A DNA stretch of 12,142 nucleotides from Chloroflexota bacterium (lineage in GTDB: Bacteria; Chloroflexota; Dehalococcoidia; JACPQK01). Below are positions 1 to 7,840 of the stretch, piece by piece. Position 1 is the stretch's first letter; every line of letters begins with the position of its first letter. The translations under genes were made by a program, and so were the position numbers. The stretch spans positions 1 to 12,142 of the forward strand of contig JACPQK010000012.1 in assembly GCA_016190535.1 (NCBI GenBank). The letters are read 5' to 3'. Below the pieces are notes generated by a model, which was not told where the DNA came from, ran no database searches, and saw only the letters and a program-made list of their open reading frames with translations.

Positions 1-30
1 ACCCGCAAGAGGCTCCTCCTGGAGCGGTTC

Positions 31-948
31 ATGGAGTCCACAGAAAAAGGCCAAACAGCCCCCTTCAGGTCGGGCGTAGTAGCCATCGTGGGCAGGCCCA
101 ACGTGGGCAAGTCCACGCTGCTCAACGTCCTGCTCCAGTTCAAGCTCTCCGCCGTAAGCTCCAGACCCCAGACTACCCGGCACAAAATCCTGGGTGTGCT
201 CAGCGGCGAAGGCTACCAGGCGTGCTTCCTGGACACTCCAGGCATGCCCTACTCCATCCCCGATGAGCTGAACAGGCGGCTGGTGGGCCGGGCATTGGAG
301 GCCATCGGGGAGGCAGACCTGGTGCTCATGCTGGTGGAGCCCAAATCCCCTGCCGATATCGAACGCCGGCTCGTGAAAAGGCTGAAGGAGGTGAGCAAGC
401 CCGCCCTGCTGGCCATCAACAAGATAGACCTGGCACAGAAGCCGGCCCTCTTGCCGGTAATCGAGGGGTACTCCCAGCTCTACCCCTTCCTGGAGATTGT
501 GCCCATAAGCGCCCTCCGCAGGGACGGCGTGGAGATGCTGAGGGAGGCCATCGTCCGGCACTTGTCCCAGGGCGACCCGCTCTTTCCTCCTGACGAGCTC
601 ACGGACCGGCCCGAGCGTTTCCTGGTGGCGGAGATCGTCCGGGAGCAGGTCTTCCATGTCCTGGCCCAGGAGGTGCCCTACGCCGTGGCCGTGGAGATCG
701 ACGATTTTCAGGAGCAGTCCGAGGAGCATGGGGGAAAGGACTATATCCGGGCCATCCTCTATGTGGAGAGAGCGTCTCAGAAGGCTATCCTGATCGGGCG
801 GGCGGGAGACATGCTCAAGCGGATTGGCAGCCAGGCCCGCCAAGAGGCCGAGGCTCTGCTGGAGCGCCCGGTCTACCTGGAGCTGTGGGTGAAGGTGTAC
901 CCCCGGTGGCGCAAGGACAAGCAGTTCCTGCAGAGAATAGGATACTAG
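31..948 (+). CDS. era: GTPase Era (ribosome assembly)
   Basis: Era is a cytoplasmic GTPase that binds 16S rRNA and the 30S subunit during late ribosome assembly. The 305-residue length is usual for the family. G1 (GRPNVGKS) is at residues 21-28, a switch I region with Thr48/Thr49 follows, G3 (DTPG) is at 68-71, G4 (NKID) at 130-133, and a G5-like SAL comes soon after. The C-terminal third is a KH RNA-binding domain with the GRAG loop near residue 257 and the typical LELWVKV segment before the terminal RIGY. The ATG is chosen because GGAG at 21-24 sits 6 nt upstream. The frame stays open to base 1, however, so a slightly longer N-terminus cannot be excluded. The 30 bases before it are too short to identify the upstream gene. 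The stop shares the tetranucleotide CTAG with the stop of the convergent alkyltransferase gene, so no separate terminator fits between them. Confidence 0.97.
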   Translation: MESTEKGQTAPFRSGVVAIVGRPNVGKSTLLNVLLQFKLSAVSSRPQTTRHKILGVLSGEGYQACFLDTPGMPYSIPDELNRRLVGRALEAIGEADLVLMLVEPKSPADIERRLVKRLKEVSKPALLAINKIDLAQKPALLPVIEGYSQLYPFLEIVPISALRRDGVEMLREAIVRHLSQGDPLFPPDELTDRPERFLVAEIVREQVFHVLAQEVPYAVAVEIDDFQEQSEEHGGKDYIRAILYVERASQKAILIGRAGDMLKRIGSQARQEAEALLERPVYLELWVKVYPRWRKDKQFLQRIGY

Positions 949-1454
949 CCCGGCTCACGCTGAGCCGCCGCGGCCTCCAGGCGTAGCAGCTCCGCTTTGA
1001 GGAAGGTGCTGGCTCCGGTATAGCCCCCCAGTCGGCCGCTGGCGGCCACTACACGGTGACAGGGGATAACTATGGGGATGGGGTTGGCCGCCAGGGCCTG
1101 GCCCACTGCCCGGGCTGCCCTGGGACGCCCCAGCCGCTGAGCGAGTTGACCGTAGGTGATGGTCGTCCCCGGTGAGATTTCCCGCAGGGCCTGCCATACT
1201 GACTGCTGGAAGGCAGTGCCCGCTGAAAGGTCTACCGGTCCTGGGAAGGTCACCCGGCCCCCCTCGAAATAGTGGCATAGGGCCTCTACCAGTTCCCTGG
1301 CCGGAGGGGGCGCCTTGCCCGCCAGAGCGCCCAAGAGGTGCCGGGCAGCCGCCCTGGTGGGCTGGGGCAGGTGGAGACGCTGGAGCCCCCGCTCACCCCA
1401 CACCAGGCCCACCCAGCCCTGCCGGGTCTCCACCAGAAAATGGGCCTGGGGCAT
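945..1454 (-). CDS. ogt: Methylated-DNA--protein-cysteine methyltransferase (Ogt/MGMT family)
   Basis: This is a DNA-repair protein that moves the alkyl group from O6-alkylguanine (and O4-alkylthymine) to its own cysteine in a single-use reaction. The active-site motif PCHRV begins at Pro131, with the acceptor Cys132 and the usual following glycine-rich GRLGGYTG. The DNA-binding helix-turn-helix, including the RAVGQALAANP segment with the base-flipping Arg, lies at about 105-125. At 169 residues it is an Ogt-type protein with a short N-terminal domain and no Ada metal-binding domain. GGAGG (on + at 1461-1465) lies 6 nt before the ATG, inside the end of the preceding transglutaminase-like gene. 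That gene stops only 3 nt earlier, so it is the last cistron of that operon and is likely translated by re-initiating ribosomes as well as from its own site. The link with the membrane proteins upstream looks like transcriptional convenience rather than shared function. Confidence 0.94.
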   Translation of the reverse strand: MPQAHFLVETRQGWVGLVWGERGLQRLHLPQPTRAAARHLLGALAGKAPPPARELVEALCHYFEGGRVTFPGPVDLSAGTAFQQSVWQALREISPGTTITYGQLAQRLGRPRAARAVGQALAANPIPIVIPCHRVVAASGRLGGYTGASTFLKAELLRLEAAAAQREPG

Positions 1455-1457
1455 GGC

Positions 1458-3962
1458 CTACCTCCAGGGAAGGAGGGCCCGGCGCAGCAGGGCGCGGCGG
1501 ATGCGGCTCCAGGCGGACTCCAGGGAGGCCGCCTGGGCCGGAGTGGGGGCACGGCCCCCGTAGCGAGCGGCGGCATAGTCCTGGACGATGAGGTCTACGC
1601 TGTAGCGAAGCTGAGGAAGGCGCTGGGCCAGGGTGTCCCCGAACTCCCGGGGGGTCTGCTGCGGCCTGTGCGCTGCCCGCGCCAGCCAGGCCAGACGGCA
1701 GGTCTTTTCGTAGGCCTGGGAGGCTGTGTCCAGACGGGAAAGGCCCCGACGCCAGGCCCACCATGCCCCCAGGGCAACCAGGAATGCCCCTCCCCCGAAA
1801 CCGAGCGGGGCCCGGAATGGCTGCCACCAGGACCGGGGCCGGGACACGCTAGGAATGGCGGTGAAATCAAAGATGTCTTCATCCTCCAGAAAATCCAGGG
1901 GATCATCCAACGGGGTAGCGTGGATCAAGTCCTCTACTTCTAGCTGGGTGACTTGCGCCGGGCCAAAGCCGGGGGTAGGCTCGAACTCGATCCACCCGAA
2001 GCCGGGGAAGAAGACCTCCACCCAGGCGTGGGCATGGTGCTCCCGGACTATAAAGCTGCCCTGCCGTTTGTCCCAGTCCCCAGTGTTATAGCCTACGGCT
2101 AGGCGAGAGGGCACCCCCGCTGCCCGCAGCAGGACAGCCATGGCCGAGGCATAGTAGTCGCTGTAACCTCGGCGCTGCTCAAAGAGGAAGAAGTCCACGG
2201 CATCCCGGTTATAGGGGGGTGGCTCGATGCCCAGATCGTAGGGTATCTGGTGGAGGTAGTCGACCACTGCCAGGGCCTTATCGTAAGCATTTGCCTTATT
2301 CCGGGTGAGCTGGTGGGCCAGCTCCCTCACCCGGCTGGGGAGGCTCTCCGGTAGCTGCAGGTAGCGGTCGGTGACCCAGGTAGGGTATTCCTCCCCAACC
2401 CCTCTAAGGTCCTGGGGCGTAGCAGTGGATACCAGGGAGGTTACCACGTACTCCTGGCCCACCCTCAGTCTATCCTGGGCCAGAGTCGCCAGGGGGTCTG
2501 GGGGAGCACTCTCCGCCCGCTTTACCATCAGCAGTACCAGGGAACGATCCGTTATTATACGTCCCCGCGAGCGGCCCGATAGGTCTGGGGGTACGGTAGG
2601 CTGGCCCCCTGGGCTGCTCGGCGTCAGGGGGATGGTGGTCCCGTCCAGCGCGATGGCTTCTGCCTGGAGACCTGGGGGCAGGCTGTCTACCAGGGTAGCC
2701 AGGGAAGCCTGATCGGTCCTCCATCGCCAGGCCAGATAAGAAGCCACAGTCTGCAGGTCTGGGGGTAGGCGGGTGTTGGGGGGGCCGTAGAGAGGGATGG
2801 TGAAACGGGCTGAGGGAAGGTAGGCGGAGGTGGAGGGCAAGCTGATACTTACGGGTTCCCCCGCCGCGAAGAGCAGGCTGGTATCGAATCCCACGGACAC
2901 CCTCTGAGTCACCTGTTGGCGTGCGGAGTATGTGGAAGTATCAGACAAGGCGGTTCCGTCCTGGGACAGGGCCTTGGTCTCCAGGGTGCTCTCTTGCCAG
3001 CCCTGGGAGGTGTATATGTCGTAGCTCCTGCCCCGCCAGTAGCCGGCGTAGTCCGAGGTCACCCGCAGGCTCACCTGGTCCCCCAGGGAGATCGCCCCTC
3101 GGAAGGGCAAGGTGCTGGCGAAGGTGTGCATGGGCATGGGCTTGAGGGAGCTGGTAGAAGCGAAGACCCGGTTGAACTCGGACTGGAAGTTGTCCCAGGG
3201 CCCGCTGAGCCTGCCCCAACCCCGGCGCACGGGCGTATCCAGGCTTGGCATGGGGAGCAGCCAGACCACCATGAGGCCGGCCAGGGCCAGGAGAAGACCC
3301 TCGGAGAGGAAAGAAAGGCCCACTCCCTCCCCCCGGTGTACCCTGGCCGTTTCCCAGCGCTGTCGCTGTCTCACATAGTTCAGCCAGGCCACCAGGACCA
3401 GGGAGACCAGCAAGTAAAAGAACAAGTAACGGCCGTGCTGCTCGGTGGTGTAATTCAAGGTAACGAGCAGCAGAATGGCCCCGGGCAATACCGGTAGCCA
3501 CACTTGCCGGCTCCGGAAGGCTAGCCATCCTGTCAGGTAGCCCGTTAGCCAGACCACTGCCAGCAGCATGGCAACGAAGGGCAAGGTATCTACGCTGATA
3601 GTGCCGAACCGTGCCGCCGTCCACCAGAGGTCCAGGCGCGTCACCACCTGTAAGGCTGCATCTACAGTGCCGGTGCTGGGGATGAGACCCCCCATCTGCC
3701 AGAGCACCGTGGCGGCCCCCGTGCCCAGGGCCACCGGATGCAGCAGGAGGCCAGGGAGCCGTAGCCTGCTCAGCAGCAGGGCAGCAGCCAGGGCCATCAG
3801 GGCTGTCTGGCCCGGGGAGGGCATCTCCGAGATCCAGCGGGCTGCCCCCATGGCCCAGGCCACTACCAGGAGCTGGAGGGCTATCAGGGCGACGGTGCCC
3901 CAACCCTCGTAGGGGGTGAGCCATCGGCCCAGGGCCCCCAGAGCGCTGGCAAAGGTCCTCAT
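1458..3962 (-). CDS. TgpA-like membrane protein with transglutaminase-like domain (catalytic Cys replaced by Ser)
   Basis: This 834-residue protein has the TgpA/DUF3488 architecture. It starts with about six membrane segments in roughly the first 240 residues. A long extracytoplasmic region follows, with a transglutaminase-like fold at about 530-670. A single membrane segment comes near 720-740, then a cytoplasmic DUF4129-type tail with the TPREF motif. The core motif reads [12 protein letters not shown], where the family has Cys; the codon at 2160-2162 is AGC, giving Ser601. His645 (HAWVEV) is present, and Glu661 (FEPTP) occupies the usual Asp position. The spacings of 44 and 16 residues match what I recall for TgpA. 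It is therefore either inactive as a thiol enzyme or uses Ser. The ATG overlaps the DUF58 stop by 4 nt (ATGA); the nearest SD-like GGGGAG is 11 nt upstream, so translational coupling is likely. Family members act in the envelope; substrates here are unknown. Confidence 0.9.
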   Translation of the reverse strand: MRTFASALGALGRWLTPYEGWGTVALIALQLLVVAWAMGAARWISEMPSPGQTALMALAAALLLSRLRLPGLLLHPVALGTGAATVLWQMGGLIPSTGTVDAALQVVTRLDLWWTAARFGTISVDTLPFVAMLLAVVWLTGYLTGWLAFRSRQVWLPVLPGAILLLVTLNYTTEQHGRYLFFYLLVSLVLVAWLNYVRQRQRWETARVHRGEGVGLSFLSEGLLLALAGLMVVWLLPMPSLDTPVRRGWGRLSGPWDNFQSEFNRVFASTSSLKPMPMHTFASTLPFRGAISLGDQVSLRVTSDYAGYWRGRSYDIYTSQGWQESTLETKALSQDGTALSDTSTYSARQQVTQRVSVGFDTSLLFAAGEPVSISLPSTSAYLPSARFTIPLYGPPNTRLPPDLQTVASYLAWRWRTDQASLATLVDSLPPGLQAEAIALDGTTIPLTPSSPGGQPTVPPDLSGRSRGRIITDRSLVLLMVKRAESAPPDPLATLAQDRLRVGQEYVVTSLVSTATPQDLRGVGEEYPTWVTDRYLQLPESLPSRVRELAHQLTRNKANAYDKALAVVDYLHQIPYDLGIEPPPYNRDAVDFFLFEQRRGYSDYYASAMAVLLRAAGVPSRLAVGYNTGDWDKRQGSFIVREHHAHAWVEVFFPGFGWIEFEPTPGFGPAQVTQLEVEDLIHATPLDDPLDFLEDEDIFDFTAIPSVSRPRSWWQPFRAPLGFGGGAFLVALGAWWAWRRGLSRLDTASQAYEKTCRLAWLARAAHRPQQTPREFGDTLAQRLPQLRYSVDLIVQDYAAARYGGRAPTPAQAASLESAWSRIRRALLRRALLPWR

Positions 3963-5191
3963 GGCCTGACCAACTCCCCGCGAGTTCTTTCCCTGGGGCC
4001 AGGGGCTACTTGCTGGGACAGGGCAACCGCCAGGTTATCCCCCCGTCTCACCCGGTAGACGGGGATGGCCCTGGCTGCCAGCGCCACCGCCAGCGACTGC
4101 GGGCTGGGCGCTGGACCGAAGCTGGAGGCCTCCAGCAGTACGGCCACAGCCCTCATTCCTCGGCCTGTAAGCTGGGCCAGGGCCTCCACCCATTCCCCCT
4201 CCCACGATGGGGTGACTACCACCAGGGTGGAATGCTGGCTGAGGCGCTGACCGTGTTCCATCAGGGCACGCGGCAGGGAGCCCTCTCCCGTCGCCCGGAC
4301 CTCGGCGAGCACTTCCAGTATCCGGCCAAGCTGGCGGCTGCCTCGTCCCCCGGGCAGGAGGAAGGGGGGCTGGCCGTTTACCAGCAGGCCCACGGAGTAC
4401 TCCTGCTGGAGGAACCTGCGGGACAGGGAGGCCGCCAGGGTTACGGCATATTCCTCCGTGCTCTCTTCGTCTTCTCCCCGATGGACCTTTCTGTCCATGT
4501 CCAGGGCAAGCCAGAGCTCGCTGGAAGTCTCCAGCTCGAACTCCTTGACCATAAGCCTCCCCAGGCGGGCGGTGCTGGGCCAGTGGATGCGATTGAACCC
4601 GTCGCCGGGCAAATAGTCTCTGGCCGTCACGGCGCTGGTGGAGGCCTGGTGCCCGCGTTGCTGGCGATGGCCATGCTCCGGCAGGCCGGAGGACAGGGAG
4701 AAACGGGGGAGTTCCACCTGTCTGGGGTACACCCACAGGCTGAAGGGCTCGGTCACCCGGCGCTGGGCATGGAACAGGCCGAAGGGATCGCTGCTAGCGA
4801 TTATCCCGGGGCCCAGGGTGAAGTGGCCCCGTCGCCGGCAGAGGGTGGTCGCCTTCCAGGAGTGGGTGCCTCTCTCCGGTAGGTTCAGGATGGCATTGGC
4901 CTGGTGGCCGGTAAGGTCCGAAGGCTCCCGGAACTCCATGCGGGTCCGGGAGAACTTGCCCTGGTGTTCGACGATAATCCGCTGGGAGAAGGGGCTGCCT
5001 GCCTGGACGTGGCTGGTCCCCCTCTCCACATTGACCTGGACCCCTTGCACCCGGAGCCTGGCCCAGAGGTAGGAGAGGACCAGCAGGGCCACTATCAGCA
5101 GGGCCACCCGGTGGAGAAGCTCAGAGCCACTGCCCAGGGCGATAACACCCACCACCAGGAGGGAAATCAGGAGCCAGTAGCGAGGCTGCAC
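3959..5191 (-). CDS. DUF58 domain-containing protein
   Basis: A 410-residue protein of the DUF58 family, regularly encoded with MoxR ATPases and TgpA-like proteins. Residues about 5-45 form two closely spaced hydrophobic helices. A beta-rich domain follows. The family signature is at 190-217 ([15 protein letters not shown], then [12 protein letters not shown]). A von Willebrand A-like half begins at Leu226. Its metal-site position reads D231-M-D-R-K rather than D-x-S-x-S, so metal coordination of the classic kind is doubtful. The start is GTG with AAGGGG 7 nt upstream, overlapping the moxR stop; the 11-nt gap and the 4-nt overlap downstream mark an operon. MoxR ATPases are thought to remodel or activate vWA-type partners, so this is the likely MoxR client. 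The molecular role is inferred, not known. Confidence 0.9.
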   Translation of the reverse strand: MQPRYWLLISLLVVGVIALGSGSELLHRVALLIVALLVLSYLWARLRVQGVQVNVERGTSHVQAGSPFSQRIIVEHQGKFSRTRMEFREPSDLTGHQANAILNLPERGTHSWKATTLCRRRGHFTLGPGIIASSDPFGLFHAQRRVTEPFSLWVYPRQVELPRFSLSSGLPEHGHRQQRGHQASTSAVTARDYLPGDGFNRIHWPSTARLGRLMVKEFELETSSELWLALDMDRKVHRGEDEESTEEYAVTLAASLSRRFLQQEYSVGLLVNGQPPFLLPGGRGSRQLGRILEVLAEVRATGEGSLPRALMEHGQRLSQHSTLVVVTPSWEGEWVEALAQLTGRGMRAVAVLLEASSFGPAPSPQSLAVALAARAIPVYRVRRGDNLAVALSQQVAPGPRERTRGELVRP

Positions 5192-5202
5192 CGGGGAGCC
5201 CC

Positions 5203-6168
5203 TTACTGCTGCTGGGCCGAGGTGGGCCGGCCCCCCGGCACCGGCAGGATGGCCAGGGACTCCTCCACCACTTGTTTGCCGCTCTTGCCCTCCATGCGGG
5301 CCGCCGGTTCCAGGATGAGCCTGTGGGCCAGGACAGGGATTGCCAGGGACTTGACGTCATCAGGAAGGACGAAGTCCCGGCCCCGAAGCAGCGCCCTGGC
5401 CTGGGCCGAACGGAAAAGTGCCAGAGACCCCCGAGGGGAGGCCCCCAGGTAGACGGAGGCATGCTTCCGAGTGGTGGCTACCAATCGGGCTATGTACTCC
5501 TGCACCAGGGGGTCCACTTTGACCCCGGTCACCACCTCCTGTAGCTCCAGGACATCCTGAGTAGTGAGCACAAGGGCCAGGCCCTCCAGAGGGTGATGGT
5601 ACTGCTGGGCATCCATGATGGCCACCTCCTGCTCCTGAGTGGGGTAGCCCAGGCTGAGGCGAAGCAGGAAGCGGTCCAACTGGGCCTCGGGCAGGGGAAA
5701 GGTCCCTTCATATTCAATAGGATTGAGGGTGGCCATGACCATGAAGGGGCGAGGCATGGGGTGGGTGACGCCGTCCACAGTGATCTGCCTCTCCTCCATG
5801 CACTCCAGGAGGGCGGACTGGGTCTTGGGGGAAGCCCTGTTTATCTCGTCGGCCAGCACTATCTGGGCCACTACCGGGCCAGGGCGGAACTCGAAGTCCC
5901 CTGTCTTCTGGTTGTATACCGAAACTCCCGTAATGTCGCTGGGGAGCAGGTCTGGAGTGAACTGGATGCGCCGGAACTGACAGCCCAGGGAGCGAGCCAG
6001 GGTCTTGGCCAGGGTGGTCTTCCCCACCCCGGGGACGTCTTCGATAAGGAAATGGCCCCGGCTGAGAAGGGCAATAAGGGCCAGTTCTGCCTCTTCATCC
6101 TTCCCAACTATCACCTTCCTGATGTTCTGGAGCACATTCTTGGCACGTAGCTGGGCCTGTTCCCACAC
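5203..6168 (-). CDS. MoxR-family AAA+ ATPase
   Basis: A cytoplasmic AAA+ ATPase of the MoxR (AAA_3) group, 321 residues, the usual length. Walker A (DVPGVGKT) is at 44-51, Walker B (ADEIN) has Asp107 and Glu108, sensor 1 is Asn149 in ATLNP, and the [10 protein letters not shown] segment with the conserved Arg is at 158-167. The AAA_lid_2-type C-terminal helices contain SPRG and the DDVK segment. Such ATPases act as chaperone-like factors that assemble or activate protein partners, commonly the DUF58/vWA protein encoded next. The start is GTG; GGAGG (on + at 6174-6178) lies 7-8 nt upstream, giving the strongest ribosome binding site of this gene series. An 83-bp gap separates it from the potassium channel gene upstream, so it could have its own promoter or be read through from there. 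Confidence 0.95.
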   Translation of the reverse strand: MWEQAQLRAKNVLQNIRKVIVGKDEEAELALIALLSRGHFLIEDVPGVGKTTLAKTLARSLGCQFRRIQFTPDLLPSDITGVSVYNQKTGDFEFRPGPVVAQIVLADEINRASPKTQSALLECMEERQITVDGVTHPMPRPFMVMATLNPIEYEGTFPLPEAQLDRFLLRLSLGYPTQEQEVAIMDAQQYHHPLEGLALVLTTQDVLELQEVVTGVKVDPLVQEYIARLVATTRKHASVYLGASPRGSLALFRSAQARALLRGRDFVLPDDVKSLAIPVLAHRLILEPAARMEGKSGKQVVEESLAILPVPGGRPTSAQQQ

Positions 6169-6197
6169 GGTCTCCTCCTGGCACCAACTGGGGCTTT

Positions 6198-6224
6198 ATT
6201 CTAAGTTTAACATACTGCGGTAAT
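6198..6224 (-). promoter_or_regulatory. Weak candidate promoter for the moxR operon
   Basis: The 83-bp gap before moxR contains a locally AT-rich island. Read on the minus strand it has TAGAAT (on + at 6198-6203) as a -10-like box. The best -35 match, ATTACC, lies 15 bp upstream and agrees with TTGACA at only three positions. The predicted start would leave a leader of about 22 nt carrying the strong SD. This is a composition-based guess; read-through from ktrB is equally possible. Confidence 0.25.
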
Positions 6225-6249
6225 TCCCCTTCCCGCTTGGCTGAGATGG

Positions 6250-6270
6250 GGCTATCCCAGGTTGATAGCC
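6250..6270 (-). repeat. 7-bp inverted repeat spanning the ktrB stop codon
   Basis: GGCTATC and GATAGCC are perfect complements separated by a 7-nt loop; the ktrB TAG (6252-6254) lies inside the distal arm. No T-run follows on the minus strand (next bases CCATCTCAG), so it is not a standard intrinsic terminator. It could slow 3' exonuclease decay or be chance, since the proximal arm also codes the last residues of KtrB. Confidence 0.45.
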
Positions 6271-7646
6271 TCCTCGGTGTAGGCCTGCCGGCGGGAGCGC
6301 TGGCGCTGGGCCAGGGCAAAGGCCAGGGTGAGGGGGCCTACCCTGCCGGCGAACATGGTGAAGATAATAAGCAGCTTGCCCGCTGTTGACAAGGTGGGGG
6401 TGATGCCCAGAGAGAAGCCCGTGGTGCTGAAGGCCGAGACCGTCTCGAAGAACTGGGCCAGCAGGTCGGGGCCCTCGGTGATACCGATGAGGAAGGTTAC
6501 GGCAAAAACGAGGATGAGGGAGAGGAAAGCTATGGCCAGGGCGCGGTAGACTTGGCCCTCGCGGACCTCTTTGCCCAGTACTGTGGTCTTCTCATTCCCT
6601 TTCACGAAGGACCAGGTGACACCTGCCAGCAGGGCCAGGGTATTCACCTTTATTCCCCCGGCGGTGGAGCCCGAGGCCCCGCCCACAAACATCAGGGCAA
6701 TGAGCAAGAGCAGGGTGGAGGGGGCAAGGAGGGAGAGGTCCAGGGTGGATAGGCCCGCAGTGCGGGCGGAGGCCGAGTGGAAGAGGGCCGAGAGCACCCG
6801 CTGAGGAAGGGGCAGGTTGCCCAGGCTCTGGGGATTGCTGGCTTCCGCCAGGAGGATGGCCGCGGCCCCCACCACTAGGAGCACGCTGCTGGCCAGGAGC
6901 ACCAGCCTGGTATCCAGGGCCATCGGCCGGCGGAAGGGGACCCCTAACAGGTCTACTATAACGATGAAGCTGATGGCCCCCAGCACGCTCAGGCCAAGCA
7001 GGGTGAGCTGGACCAGGGAGTCCGGCAGGTGGTTCGCCATATCCATAATCTCGAACCCGGCGTTGTTGAAGGCCGAGGCACTGTGGAAGATGGCCAGCCA
7101 CCAGGCCTGGTCGGTGGGCAGGGATGCCCCCAGCCGCGCGGCAAGAAGATAGGCCCCCACTGCCTCCACCAGCAAGGCATACAGGGTGATACTGAGAACC
7201 AGGAACGCCATCCCCCACGGGCTTTGCACACCGATGGCCTCCTTGAACAGGGAGCGCTCCTGAGGTCTTGTCTTCCGGGCGATGAGGAGCAGGAAGATGG
7301 TGGAGCCAGCCAGAGCACCCAGGCCTCCTACCTGCATGAGCACCAGGAGAACCTTTTGCCCGGTAGCGCTCCAGAAGGAGGCGGTATCCCTTACAATCAG
7401 GCCGGTGCCGGTGGCGGCAGAGGTTGCCGTGAACAGGGCGTCCAGCAGGCTAGCCCGCTGCCCCTGGGCCGCAGCGCCCGGCAGCCAGAGGAGGAGCGTC
7501 CCCAGGGCAACGAGGAGGGCGAAGAAGATGACCAGTGCCCAGGAAGGATGAAAGGGGACCTTCTCTTCGGTGGCCAGGGGCTGGGCAGGGAGGGCCTTTG
7601 CTGCTAGGCGCGGGCCTTGGGCATTATGGGATGCAGCTTTAGGCAC
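6252..7646 (-). CDS. ktrB: KtrB/TrkH-family potassium uptake channel subunit
   Basis: An integral membrane K+ translocating subunit, 464 residues, of the Ktr/Trk superfamily, built from four M1-P-M2 repeats. The four selectivity-filter glycines are visible: Gly82 (TGTGL), Gly197 (NNAGF), Gly298 (RTAGL) and Gly410 (STTGF). The intramembrane gating-loop sequence MFVGGASGSTAGGIKV (320-334) and the MFAGRVGPLT segment (431-440) are typical of KtrB rather than E. coli TrkH. The regulatory KtrA/TrkA nucleotide-binding subunit, which partners this family, is not in the window. The start is GTG at 7646: an in-frame stop lies 9 nt upstream, and no good SD precedes it. A promoter directly upstream predicts transcription from that very G, which explains the missing SD. 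About 34 residues precede the first membrane helix, so a later start remains possible. It may be cotranscribed with moxR. Confidence 0.93.
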   Translation of the reverse strand: MPKAASHNAQGPRLAAKALPAQPLATEEKVPFHPSWALVIFFALLVALGTLLLWLPGAAAQGQRASLLDALFTATSAATGTGLIVRDTASFWSATGQKVLLVLMQVGGLGALAGSTIFLLLIARKTRPQERSLFKEAIGVQSPWGMAFLVLSITLYALLVEAVGAYLLAARLGASLPTDQAWWLAIFHSASAFNNAGFEIMDMANHLPDSLVQLTLLGLSVLGAISFIVIVDLLGVPFRRPMALDTRLVLLASSVLLVVGAAAILLAEASNPQSLGNLPLPQRVLSALFHSASARTAGLSTLDLSLLAPSTLLLLIALMFVGGASGSTAGGIKVNTLALLAGVTWSFVKGNEKTTVLGKEVREGQVYRALAIAFLSLILVFAVTFLIGITEGPDLLAQFFETVSAFSTTGFSLGITPTLSTAGKLLIIFTMFAGRVGPLTLAFALAQRQRSRRQAYTEEAINLG

Positions 7647-7652
7647 GGGACT

Positions 7653-7681
7653 ATGCTATCCAGCAGGCGGCCCCCTGTCAA
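7653..7681 (-). promoter_or_regulatory. Sigma70-type promoter of ktrB, leaderless
   Basis: On the minus strand TTGACA (on + at 7676-7681), a 17-bp spacer and TAGCAT (7653-7658) form a near-consensus promoter with an exact -35. Six bases (AGTCCC) separate the -10 from the GTG, so the expected transcription start is the first base of the start codon. This agrees with the absence of a Shine-Dalgarno and supports a leaderless ktrB mRNA. Confidence 0.75.
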
Positions 7682-7715
7682 CAGCTACAATTGCAGGTTT
7701 CAGAAAGAGGTGAGG

Positions 7716-7750
7716 CCCTCTGGCTGCCCCCGGCTAGGGCAGCCAGAGGG
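7716..7750. repeat. Perfect 14-bp inverted repeat, 7-nt loop
   Basis: CCCTCTGGCTGCCC (7716-7729) and its exact complement (7737-7750) flank the loop CCGGCTA. As RNA this would be a very stable hairpin on either strand. It lies between two divergent genes, so it cannot end either annotated transcript, and no T-run follows on the plus strand (a weak CTCTTT-like stretch lies beyond it on the minus strand). Its role is unknown: an intergenic REP-like hairpin, the terminator or body of an unannotated short RNA, or a protein-binding palindrome upstream of the ktrB promoter. Confidence 0.85.
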
Positions 7751-7778
7751 TGCCCGGGTTTCTCTCAGATTCGAAAAG

Positions 7779-7805
7779 TCCCCCGCGACGGGGGGATTTA
7801 GGGGG
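7779..7805. repeat. G-run REP-like repeat with small hairpin
   Basis: TCCCCC (7779-7784) can pair with GGGGGA (7791-7796) over a GCGACG loop, and the right arm continues as GGGGGATTTAGGGGG (7791-7805). G-run/ATTTA/G-run strings like this are, to my recollection, common in dispersed intergenic repeats of several bacterial phyla. Only one copy is in the window, so dispersal is inferred. Confidence 0.5.
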
Positions 7806-7840
7806 TTACCAAAGGTTTATAGACGATCTCCATAATAGCC

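Noticed and set aside
2941..3924. 327-codon frame on the minus strand in another phase of the transglutaminase-like gene
   Set aside because: Gly/Pro/Ala-rich low-complexity translation with no domain, wholly inside a well supported gene.
4010..4882. 290-codon plus-strand frame opposite the DUF58 gene
   Set aside because: No motif or ribosome binding site; it is a shadow of the DUF58 coding sequence.
5193..5202. GGGGCTCCCC palindrome between moxR and DUF58 as an SD-masking hairpin
   Set aside because: The loop would be only 2 nt, too short to form; it is better read as a chance overlap with the SD.
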